This document shows positions 54,361-64,000 of a stretch of DNA of 64,000 nt, one piece after another. Location of the stretch: NCBI GenBank assembly GCA_030710515.1, contig JALBCR010004624.1, positions 127,501-191,500 on the forward strand, given 5' to 3'. Position numbers and translations under genes: made by a program. Source of the stretch: Abscondita cerata. Lineage: Eukaryota > Arthropoda > Insecta > Coleoptera > Lampyridae. The notes under the pieces were generated by a model. It was not told where the DNA came from and searched no databases. It worked only from the letters and a program-made list of their open reading frames with translations. Position 1 is the stretch's first letter, and every line of letters starts with the position of its first letter.

Positions 54361-55265
54361 AGTGCTATTGTTAATTTTAAAAATTTTCAACTTGACTGGA
54401 TTTACTATACTGAAGAATACAAATCAAGAATGGACTAAGTAGTGTAGAACATACGAGAACCGAAACATTTTTCGTCATTTGCAGTGTATTTTGGATCTCA
54501 TCGAAAGAGAAAAAATAAAAATTAACGTCGCTTTACATTTATAAAAAAAAACCCGCACGAAACATCTCTCAATATAATCATAGCAGATTGCCGATGTAGG
54601 TAAAGCTTAGTATCTACTCAGTAAATTAATAATTTGCTATGCAACTATATTCAAATATGTTTCTTCTAAATTTAAATTTCAAAGGGTTTATAATTTTCGA
54701 TGAACAAAAGTTCATCTTATGAATTCTAAAGTCTGTCTGTCTGGATGTCCGTAGCTTTTTCCTGTTGACATTTTTGAAAATTTTCGGATTCTATAGAACA
54801 TCAAAATCTAAGACATTTTTGCTTCGATCATTTTTGTCTATCTCATCGGCAAAGTGGTCAAATCGGCTCCCGAAAAAATTTAAAAATTTTATAAATTTTA
54901 AGCTAAATAAGCAGTTCTTTTGTTCATCCCGGCAATGCAAGCTTGCGCATTCCCAACTGGTTTTTATAAAATGTAAAATAAAGGTACAGATTTGTAGAAA
55001 TAAAATTTCGTGTGATTGCTACCAATTTATCAATATCAAAATTTCAAATTAACAGGTTTTACTGTAATTACATAATTTGTTAAACAACGAAAAAATGTAA
55101 CAAATATGACTCGACGTTTTAATTAAAAAACTGAAAACTATTAGATATTTGTAATTGTGCCACCTGGTAGGTTCTTTCTCAGTTCAGCTTAGAAACTAAA
55201 CACGATTTTGATTATAGTTTAAGCCAATGTCCGCTATTATGACAATACAGTGCAGTAAATAGAGA
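54361..55265. other. Spacer, nothing recognised
   Basis: The open frame 54765-55052 is AT-rich and matches no family. A short CTGT run lies at about 54731. Confidence 0.4.
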
Positions 55266-58200
55266 TGACAAAATAATAGTAGGATACCACTCTACGCCAT
55301 GTAATTGTAAATAGTATAAAGTACCTTGTATTCATGTTTTATACCGAAAATGAATTGTCATTATATAGTTAATTAACATTTCTATATGCAAAGAAACGTG
55401 TATTTTTCAACTTTTTTTTTTTCCTGAGTGAAAAGTAATAAACCAATGTTAATGGTGTAAAAAGGAAAGTTATATAGAAGATAAAAATACGAATAAAATG
55501 AGCACTAATTGGACTCAATCTTCAGGTAATAACTTTCCAAGAAAAATCGGAAAAAGTGAAATATTTGGGTTTTTTATTTTTGAGATGGTGACAAATTCTT
55601 TTCAAAAAATAGGAGGTAATGGTATTGCACTTAGTGTGTGCAAAACCCTGCAATTGTCAGGCAATTAGTTTATGCACAATTGCGATTTAAATTTTGAAAG
55701 CAATATATTCAATCGAGGCTGAATGCAAAGATGACTGAAAATGGCCGAGTGAGAGAAAACGGAGAAGAAGACTACCACAGCCTAGTTTTGCTCTATTAAG
55801 GGTAAGTTATATTTAATTTTCACTTACAGAAATAAAAAGGTTATGTTACTTTCAGGTCATTTGAGGTCATTTGTTGGTTGCTCTTCCTATACTGTGTTTA
55901 TTACTCTGAAGAACCCGCTGTTAGTTTTTGTGAGTTAGTTAACGTGATTTTTACCAAACATAAGATAATTTTGTTTTAAGGTAATCGATTGCTGTTCGGT
56001 TGAATAACTTGGTTCCCGGTAGAGTTAGTTTTATTTGTGATTGCAACCGATCATTTGTTTATTACTTTACTGGCTTGATGTGTTGTTGCTGTTTGTAAAG
56101 GAGTAGTTTTCACTGTTGATTATTAGTTTTCAAGTAAGTAAATAAAAGTAATTTTTACTAAATATAATATTATTCTGTTTAAAGGTTACCGATACCTAAT
56201 TGTCTATCGATTCTTGTACAGTTGTACCTTGGAATTACTGTTATTATAAAGTAAGTTGATATTTTTCTGAAAAATATAAAAATACTTATAAATCTCTTTG
56301 CAGATCATTGTGAAATGAGCTCCGGCAAAAAAACATTCACAGTCAAGGGCGAGAAATAATATATAATGTTTTTAAATTTATGAAATGAGAGAAGTGGAGA
56401 ACCAATACTACCTTTACGTAGTGTTCAAGAAAGGGTTGCGAAAGCTACTGGTGTGGCTCTAAGCACTGTAAAACGAATCATTGCAGAAGGAAAAGTAAAC
56501 CAGAAGGCAGTATATCGCTTCTCCAAGGAAAAGTGTTAAAAAGGAAACCCAAAGTCCCTGGTTGAACCACTTGAAGAGGAAATAATCCGCACCATGATTT
56601 ATAGACATGCTACTATTCATAAGCAGAGGCCTACCATGAAAGCTGTGTTTCAAGCTGTACAAAACGAAGAAAATATTAACTTCTCTGGAAAACTTGCGTC
56701 GTTCAGAAAAAGTACACAAGATAGGATTTCGGAAAAAACACAAGACAATCGAAAAGTTTTAATGGAAAAGATGGATATTCGTCAGAAACGTATTGAATTT
56801 TTGCGAAAACTACAGAAGTACAAACAAGAAGGGAGAAATATCATATACAGTGATGAAACATATTTGCATAGCTCGCATACAGTTCCTAAAGCTTGGGACG
56901 ACGGCAGTAGTAAAGGTTTGAAGTCACCAGTTTCTAAAGGACAGTGCCTCATTATTCTTCATGCCGGTGGAAAAAAGGGTTTGTTCCAAATGGGTTATTA
57001 ATATTTAAATCAGGCCAGAAAACAGGTGATTATCATGACGACATGAATAACAAAAATTATGTACGTTGGTTAGAAGAAAAGTTAATTCCAAATATTGAAA
57101 AAATTCAGTTTTAGTCGTTGACAATGCTTCATACCATAATGTAGCAGTGGAAGCTAATCCTACATCTGCATGGAAAAAGTAGATATGCAACGGTGGTTGT
57201 CGGAACGAGGAATTTGCTACGATGCAAAAGATACCAAAACTGAACTATATTTAAAAATTCAAAGCAATAAGCCAGTAAACAAAATATATATATTAGACAG
57301 TCTTTTGGCTAAGCACGGTCATGTTGTTCTTAGGCTTCCCCGTATCATCCTGAGCTGAACCCCATAGAAAAAATATGGGCTTTAATAAAAATCATGTAGC
57401 TGCACATAACACAACATTCAAATTGGACGACGTGAAAAATTGCAGAGGAAAAATTTCAAAGTGTGGGTCCTCAAGAATGGTCAAATATTTGTGCACATGT
57501 TGTAAAAGAATATTTGGAAAGGGAATACATAATGGATGACATCGAAGAAATTATTATACATGTTGGTGAAGACAGCGATGAATCTGACTTTGGTTTTAGT
57601 TCAGAAGATGAAAGTGATGATAACTTAGGTGTGCACCATTACCACAATAAAATGTTTTACATTTTTGGTTTATGTAACTAATACTGTATAAATATTTCTG
57701 ATTGATGAAATAAGGAGTATAAGATAGAATTTTTTTAAATCAAGTAATTATAACATAAAGATTAGGTATGTAAACAAGCTGCTTAATAACCATGTTGTAA
57801 TTCAGTGTAAGAAAGCTTTATAATATAAATATGTATTAGTTTGAATAAACTTAAAAACGTTTTGATGTTGTCTAGTTTTATAACAATAGGTTTTTTACAT
57901 TAAAGAAATTACTTATGATGACTCAATAGGGGAATAACTCACTCTAAAATATGGCACCCTGTTTTAGTATTTATGCTGCTCTAATGTCCTAAATAAAATA
58001 ATTTAACTCAAGAACAACCAAATTTAAAATTCTCAAATATCTTACATTAAAATGTAGTTTAAGTTTTTTTTCAAATGGAATTTAATTTTATATATAAATG
58101 AAGAGTGATGACTACATTACTTTTTAAACATGCATTTGAATTTTGCCGCGTTGGTCAACTAAATGTTTTCAGGTTGCGTAATATTAATAATTTCCTCTCG

Positions 58201-58966
58201 TTCTTTCTCTACCCAGCTCTTTTCATTTTGCGCATTTCACGGCTCATAACAAAATAAATTACCTCTAGGAGTACCCGTCCGCAGCGCGCTTATATAAATC
58301 TCAATCCCTCAAACGGCGCTAGCGGACGGTACCCCACTATTCCTCCGTATGCTTACACTCGTTCATTTTCAGTCATCTTTGCATGCATTTTTTGGTGTTA
58401 AATATCATTTTATCGAAAAATGAGAATATACGTTTTGTTCCTTTTATTTCAACTTTACAATATTTTTATTTTTGACAATTGGATGATCACACGAGCATTC
58501 AGCCTCGATTGAATATATTGCTTTAAAAAATTTAAATCGCAATTGTGCATAAACTAATTGCCCGACAATTGCAGGGTTTTGCACACACTAAGTACGTATC
58601 ATTACCTCCTATTTCCTGAAAGATTTATGCTACATCTCAAAAATGACGGATCTACGAATTTAAAAAGAAAAACCCAAATATTTCACTTTTTCCGATTTTT
58701 CTTGGAAAGTTATTACCTGATTGAGTCAATTGGTGCTCATTTTATTCGTATTTTTATCTTCTATAACTTTCCTTTTTACACCATTAACATTGGTTTATTA
58801 CTTTTCACTCAGGAAAAAAAGTTGAAAAAAAACACGTTTCTTTGCATATAAATGTTAATTAACTATATAATGACAATTCATTTTCGGTATAAAACATGAA
58901 TTTAAGGTACTTTATACTATTTACAATTACATGGCGCAGGCGATATTCTACTATTATTTTTGTCAA
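55266..58966 (+). mobile_element. DDE transposon with about 0.5-kb inverted repeats and DD82E spacing
   Basis: Left arm 55266-55760 and right arm 58370-58966 are reverse complements over about 500 bases, starting TGACAAAATAATAGTAG at the left and its complement at the right. The right arm has about 100 extra bases (58390-58495). The centre carries one plus-strand transposase gene. The total of 3.7 kb with such long arms is unusual for the Tc1/mariner superclass. No clear target duplication was found. Confidence 0.85.
56314..57680 (+). pseudogene. IS630/Tc1-superfamily transposase, DD82E type
   Basis: Cut-and-paste transposase. It starts near 56314 (MSSGKKTFTVKGE) and has a DNA-binding region with SVQERVAKATGVALSTVKRI followed by IAEGK. 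The main open frame 56594-57001 reads RHATIHKQRPTMKAVFQAVQ and then the first catalytic Asp in IIYSDETYLHSSHTVPKAWD. After 57001 it continues in other frames: GDYHDDMNNKNYVRWLEEKL, the second Asp in LVVDNASYHN (about 57118), MQRWLSERGICYDAKDTKTE, and the Glu in YHPELNPIEKIWALIK (about 57340-57385). Counting through the readable protein gives 82 residues between the second Asp and the Glu. The C-terminal end is acidic (GEDSDESDFGFSSEDESDD). About five frame breaks, some in A runs, leave activity in doubt. Confidence 0.82.
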
Positions 58967-59110
58967 AATTTACTAATTATTTGCCCTATTGACGGGGAAG
59001 AACCCAAAGGGAATCAAGGTTTTAGGTATTAGGGGAAGCCCCGCCCCCAGGAGGGGGAGGAAGGGAGGCCAAGGGGGGAGGGGCAGTGAAGTTAAAGACG
59101 AATAGTTCGA
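58967..59110. other. G-rich patch abutting the right end of the DD82E element
   Basis: 59025-59092 is strongly G/C-rich with repeated GGGGG runs (AGGAGGGGGAGGAAGGGAGG), unlike everything around it. The minus-strand Pro-rich ORF here is a by-product. It resembles the patch at 38441-38523 in nature and in its position next to a transposon end. Confidence 0.45.
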
Positions 59111-59832
59111 ACAACAGTAAAAAAAGGTGTGTCCCTTTGGGGTTCCGAAGTTGTCAATGTCACCGTAAAATTTGAAGTAAATTACCAAAAGACTTTTATT
59201 AAAACTATTTTTTATATTTTCCACATTTTAAAAGTTACACTCATTATTATGAGATATTCGGATTTATATAAATAAATTATTTATTATTTTGTTTTCTTCT
59301 GAATTGCGTCCGTGGTGAATTTGAATTTAATAATTCTGTCACTTTCGTTTAATAAGCCAGTCATTTAAGGATTTCAGTACAAAAATTAGATCCGTCAATT
59401 TTTTAATTGATTTATTTTGGTGTTTTAAACAAAATGTCAAAAATCGGGAACGGAATCAGTGTCGCGTCATTAATTATTCAAGGTCAAACATCATAAAACA
59501 GTTTTTCGCGAATGTCTGCTTTCTATGGGTCGGAGACCATTTAGGTTATTATTATACGCTTGTGGTGGTTGTAAAGAAAATTAATTACAGCGAATGACGG
59601 ATTTGTAATCGTTTATTGATTATACAAAGTTTGAAGATATCATTTTTATAGAAAATTAATTATTTTTCGTTTTTATAACCTAAATTGGCCTCCGAGCCCT
59701 ATAGAAAGCGAGATATTCGTAAGTAATATCACAGGAAAATTAGATACTTGAATGGTATTTTGACAAGATTATTACTACAAACTTAAATTATTTATGGTAC
59801 AATTAAAATATAAATTGCTATTTTGGTACACA

Positions 59833-61937
59833 GTAGGACCCGGTTTTCATTTGAGGGTAAATTCTCTGGTCCAGTAACTTTGACCCGAAGATCAACCTAC
59901 AGGTTAACAATTATTGCGTTTTTCAATGTACAGTTTGTCTTTAGTTACTCGACCTTCAGTAAACTTTAACTTCGAAAATATTTCAAATGTTGGTACTACA
60001 ACTGACAGAAAGTTTTATATCATTTAAGCAAAATTCCCAGTTACATGTTGCTATTTCATCCAATTCATTACTCAAAATTGAAATTATACGAATTTCGAAA
60101 GTTTATTAAACATATAATGAAAAAATTACTTTTTATATCGAATTAGTTGTTTCTTAAACTTATATAGATAATTACCTATTTTTTCAAAACGTATTTGTTT
60201 AGGAAAAATTTCAGTTACCGAAATTTTAGAAGTTTGAGTTGTAAATTGATTTCGTCAAACTTATAAACGGTTTTTAGTTTATTTTAATGATTAACCTTAA
60301 ATACTAAATAGAATATACATTCAAATGCAAGCGACTTACAGATATTTATGGTAAAAGCTTTACCAAATAGTTTAAAATAACGCTCATGAAGTACTTTAGC
60401 TCCTCAGACAGTGAGCTTAGTGACGATGTAGTGAAATCCTTCTTTGAAAAGAAAAAAAATAAAATGCCCCTATAAACATTTTGCATTTAGTTCGTTCCAA
60501 AATTGTTACTGGTCGTTTGCAAGAAAGCGTGTGCGAATAAATATATTTTTAATCTTATAACAGGTATGTACCCCAAATATTTTATCTATAAAATTATGAA
60601 ATCATTCCTAGCTTAGTTATTCAATTCTTCTATAAAACAATGTATAAGTATTTAATTAATAACGTGCAAATTAATTTATTTTAGAACAATATAGATTCAG
60701 TAAGTAAGCGAGTTCAATTTTCGAAAGAGAAGAGGAACAACTATTGGTAGCTTTAGTAGAAAAATATAAAACATAATCGAAAATAAAAAGTAACGCAACC
60801 ACATGGAAGGACAAGGATAAGGTTTGAGAGTGATTGAGGGCGAATTTAATTGCAACACTGGCCAAAATGTAAGAACCGCAAAGCAATTAAAAGAAAAATA
60901 TTTAAATATGAAAAAAGGGTAAAACAAAATTTTTCTAATGAAAAATATTAATTAATGCAACTGGAGGCGAACCGCATACATCATCTAATATTTCTGATTT
61001 AGATATAAGCATTAAAAACATAATTGGCAAACAATTAACTGGTCTCACTAGTTGGTTTGATTCTGATAAACCATCTACGAGCACAAACAGAAAGTATTTT
61101 ATTATTTTACCAACACATTTTATAATTTTATGGTTTTAGATTCAATTAATTTAGATCATGATTATGAGTTATGTTTAGAAATTAGTGATGATATAGCACA
61201 TGAAGAATGCGTACTAGAAATTGAAGAAGTTAGTGTAAATGTACTTGATGGTATCAAAGTACTATATAATTACTACAAGTAAATAATAAAATACTTTTTT
61301 AGGAACGATACGGAGAACTGGTCTGAGAAATCAATAAAAATGCTTAAGAAACCATTGAATAAACGATTAAAATATGGTGAGCTAAAAGTAAAAACAAACC
61401 TACTTGGAAATTTAGTAATTATTTTAGATGCACCCAAGAAATGTGGAAATCCAAAGTAGTCCTGTCTCGAAGAAATACGTTGGCTTAAATCAGCAATTAA
61501 TCGAAGAGAAATTGCAATTTATAAATGTCCAAAAGGAAAAATTTCTAGAAGAACATAAAATAAAAATGGAATTTCTTAATGCAACTTTGATTTAAAAAAG
61601 AAATTATCTTTATTCCATTCAACCTAAATTAAGATTAACACAGAAATTAGGTCTACGCCAAAATATTTTTGGTCTTCTAACAATTTCTTCATCACTGCTA
61701 TACACATTAACATCATAATTATCTATTCTATATCAAATAATAAGAATTGTCTCAAGAATGCAAACTAGGTTATAATATGCAAGTAAACACAAACCACAGG
61801 TTAACCAGTGGATTTTGTACCGGTAAAAGTAACTGTTAGTTTCATCGCCGACCGTTAATTGAAAAACGGAATTCTTGTGGTAAACTTAAGGTTAAACCCC
61901 AACCACAAGTTAACCAGCGATTGAAAAACCGGGCCTA
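59833..61937 (+). mobile_element. Harbinger-like element carrying only a Myb/SANT-like gene
   Basis: The left end GGACCCGGTTTTCATTTGAG and the complement of the right end GGCCCGGTTTTTCAATCGCT are PIF/Harbinger-style termini, with TA at each border. Subterminal GGTTAAC words occur at both sides. The interior encodes a Myb/SANT-like protein (separate entry) and no DDE nuclease, so the copy could move only with help from elsewhere. Confidence 0.6.
60385..61595 (+). pseudogene. Myb/SANT-like DNA-binding protein of the Harbinger-like element
   Basis: The region around 60710-60915 reads, through frame changes, as the N-terminal trihelix typical of zeste-like Myb_DNA-bind_5 proteins: EEEQLLVALVEKYK, SNATTWKDKDK, AEFNCNTGQNVRTAKQLKEK and YLNMKK. 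It is followed by GGEPHTSSNISDLDISIKN and LTSWFDSDKPSTST (60960-61090). A possible second exon after TTTTAG (61140) reads NLDHDYELCLEISDDIAHEE. A third (61302 on) is Lys-rich and ends in a coiled coil (GLNQQLIEEKLQFINVQKEK). An acidic MKYFSSSDSELSDDVV at 60387 may be a separate start. Frames are broken several times; the family is inferred from pattern memory. Confidence 0.6.
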
Positions 61938-62539
61938 GAGTATTATAATTTTGGTGACAACAACTGTCAAGTTTTGCCGCAGGAAAAAACTACTGACAGC
62001 TGCTGTCATACAGTTTTTTCCATCTATAAACCATTGTAATTCAAAATTACGCGTTTCTGATTGGTGGAAATCAAGAGGAGGGAAATGGTCGCGAAAATTT
62101 GTTTTTATGACCTTGACATTGAATAATTAATGACGCGACACTGATCTCGTTCTCGATTTTGACATTTTGCTTAAACACCAAAATAAATCAATTTAAAAAA
62201 GAAATTGACGGATCTTGTTTTTCGCACTGAAGCCCTATTTTCGTCTAAAGTGACTGGATATATATATAAAGCGGGCGGCGGTTACGTATATTTTCATCAA
62301 GACACTGTGGCCAAACCAACTAACATATTAGAACGTAACAAAAACTATAATGTATATAGATCACATTGATACAGGTCCGTCGATATATGAAATTGTAAAA
62401 ATAATGAAACCAAAGTCCACCAATTATATTTTCATTGGAAAAAATATTTTAAGACAGAATTGGTAAGAGCCAAAAGTACTTTCTTGATGTTTTTGTTAGA
62501 AAACTATTTGCAATTTAAATTTTACAATAGGCCTTATAA

Positions 62540-62800
62540 ATAAGATGGGGTCCAGTTATGCCACGGTTTCCAAATTGAAATTTTAACACCAATGTTTTTC
62601 ACTTTTCCGACGAATTAGAATTAGTACGTTATAATGAAGCAAAAAGTTAGCTGTTTTTGGTCGGCCGTCCATCCACATCAAGAAAACCATCGGTCTGAGC
62701 CATGAAACAAATAAATTTATGGGCAAAAATTGTTGTAAATTTGATTGTCTATAAGTTTTATTTGAACTATTTTTGTAAAACGCAATTTCATTTTTCCTCT
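62540..62800 (+). repeat. Dispersed repeat, copy 3 of 3
   Basis: Matches 47265-47400 and 8681-8795: TTATGCCACGGTTTCCAAAT, TTTTCCGACGAATTAGAATT and AGTACGTTATAATGAAGCAA. The later part, ATTGTCTATAAG and GAACTATTTTTGTAAAACGC, parallels 47745-47790. Confidence 0.65.
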
Positions 62801-63804
62801 TTTCGAGCAATTTTTAAATATCAATTAAAGTACCTGAACTAGCCTTAAGAGTTATCAATAAACAGTTACGTTTATCGTATCGTTTTTGTTTACTTTTCTA
62901 TTAAACCTTGCGACGAACTTTCTATACCCTATTTATTTTATTTTTCTGCAAAATGTTTTGTTATCGAAATCTTTCAATAATCTTTTACCAGTTTGTTAGT
63001 ATCCGAACGATGTGGAGGTCTGCGCAAAAGTTTGTTTAATATGTAAATAATTTATGTGATTATGTAGTTGCATTGCTGTCGACAGCGCGCATTTATACAA
63101 TAGTAAACTTACACTCGAGTTTTCTCTCTTTTGAAGAGTCCCAAAAGGACGAAACAGCTGTCGAGTGATCTGTGTTTGTTTGCTATTAAACATACAATCT
63201 CTTCCAAACTTACAGCAGGCGATTCAAGATTTTTATTTTTGCTAACACATAGTTGACTATAATAATCGACTTATGTAACTGCTTACGCATTTGTCGACAA
63301 AGTTGCTTTAATACAAATACATTTTCGGGTGTGTTACGATAGCACGAGACGACACTAGATGTGGCAACACATTGGTCGTAAATCTCCTAGAAATGTCGTG
63401 ACACTGTGGTGGTGAACATAATTTTTCCTAGTGGTCAACCTTATCGAATAAAACAATTTGAGGTTCGTGCGTAAAAAACGTACCTATTTTAACAATTATT
63501 TTGCTGTTCCATGACATTTCTCATTAACAGAATAGTAGGTTCTGTAACAGACCATGTTTTCTCCACGACCATATCTGATTTACTCGATTTTTCATTCATT
63601 TGATAAAATGTAAATTAATACTTGCTGCAAAACATCTAAAACGTTGAAACCAACTGCGTTTACGTTTGATACAAACAGTTCAGAAAGTCATGGCTGTCTG
63701 ATTTTTGTATAAATTACTGTTCATCAGGTGTGAGTGAAAATTTAAAAAATAAGTTTCTTTAAGAGTAGTTGAAAATTCTCACTCTCACGAAGCGAAAATG
63801 AAAT

Positions 63805-63985
63805 TGCGTTCGTGATTGTTATACTCTCAGTAATTACTTATCGGATCAAAAAATAGTTTAAACAAAAGTTGTGTATAATTAAATTACAAACAACTTTTAT
63901 TTGAAACAATAATGTGTAAAATGAATATTTTTCTAAATATTTAAAAAAATTCGAAAATCTATATAGGTTAACCGTCCTTTTGGCT
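63805..63985 (-). repeat. Dispersed repeat, inverted copy of 8915-9075
   Basis: The reverse complement matches 8915-9075 over about 150 bases, including GGTTAACCTATATAGATTTT, AAATAAAAGTTGTTTGTAAT and TTATACACAACTTTTGTTTA. Confidence 0.65.
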
Positions 63986-64000
63986 ACATAGATTATGCCC

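Larger units (their letters stand above)
59350..62240. mobile_element. Outer inverted-repeat element containing a Harbinger-like element
   Basis: Arms 59350-59525 and 62085-62240 are reverse complements. Blocks include GATCCGTCAATTT, TTGATTTATTTTGGTGTTT, AAAATGTCAAAA, CAGTGTCGCGTCATTAATTA and TTCAA. Between them lies a second pair of ends (59833 and 61937) belonging to a different element, so this is a nested pair in which the outer one was present first. Confidence 0.75.
62241..64000. other. Right end: repeats and spacer only
   Basis: Apart from the two repeat copies listed separately, I see no gene. ORFs at 62583-62810 and 62996-63193 fall in repeats or lack any family resemblance. Confidence 0.45.

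Noticed and set aside
58973..59224. Pro-rich minus-strand ORF
   Set aside because: Created by the G-rich patch; low complexity and probably consensus noise.
60671..60927. Minus-strand hydrophobic ORFs
   Set aside because: Antisense to the Myb/SANT-like coding region.
1..64000. CRISPR arrays, operons, riboswitches or other prokaryotic features
   Set aside because: No regularly spaced short repeats and no dense co-directional genes; spliced genes and the TE types show a eukaryotic nuclear genome.

Overview
The window is AT-rich nuclear DNA from an arthropod, most likely a holometabolous insect and plausibly a beetle. The host genes have GT-AG introns and read as insect proteins: a globin, a pentraxin/sushi protein, the complex I subunit NDUFA10 and the GYF-domain repressor GIGYF. 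Most of the rest is transposable-element (TE) sequence of kinds common in insects: Tc1/mariner, hAT, Harbinger-like, Crypton, Copia, non-LTR elements and many foldback elements. Nothing looks bacterial or organellar, and I found no CRISPR array or operon.

Layout. 1-3.4 kb: LINE 3' end and short repeats. 3.9-4.5 kb: intact three-exon globin gene (-). 5.5-6.8 kb: dead Tc1 element. 8.2-9.1 kb: palindrome, tRNA-like sequence and repeats. 9.6-12.7 kb: pentraxin/CCP gene (+) with a decayed 3' end. 13.5-14.8 kb: mariner. 15.3-16.9 kb: foldback elements. 16.4-19.8 kb: a hAT with an exact 8-bp target duplication, itself carrying a 361-bp inverted-repeat element. 20.4-27 kb: a Copia element (+) interrupted by a 3-kb LINE and a Tc1-like element. 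27.3-28.4 kb: Crypton tyrosine recombinase relic. 28.7-29.5 kb: 5' end of a second Copia (-) with a 133-bp palindromic LTR. 30.5-33.3 kb: a mariner holding a second IS630/Tc1-type element. 35.4-41.5 kb: NDUFA10 (-), with a truncated hAT in its big intron. 44-46.3 kb: two foldback elements. 47.0 kb: one orphan exon-like ORF. 48.7-52 kb: GIGYF (-), 3' nine exons. 55.3-59 kb: a DDE transposon with about 0.5-kb terminal inverted repeats and DD82E spacing. 59.3-62.2 kb: a foldback element containing a Harbinger-like element with a Myb/SANT-like ORF. 62.2-64 kb: repeats only.

The host genes have unrelated jobs (oxygen binding, extracellular recognition, respiration, translational repression), and I see no functional cluster. 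The TEs form a readable insertion history in at least six nested pairs. NDUFA10 and GIGYF keep good splice sites and conserved protein but carry many single-base frameshifts, several in homopolymers. Uncorrected long-read indels are a likely cause, so 'broken' calls elsewhere need the same caution. The most unusual items are the DD82E element, the Crypton relic and the palindromic Copia LTR. I did not find a clearly new biological system.
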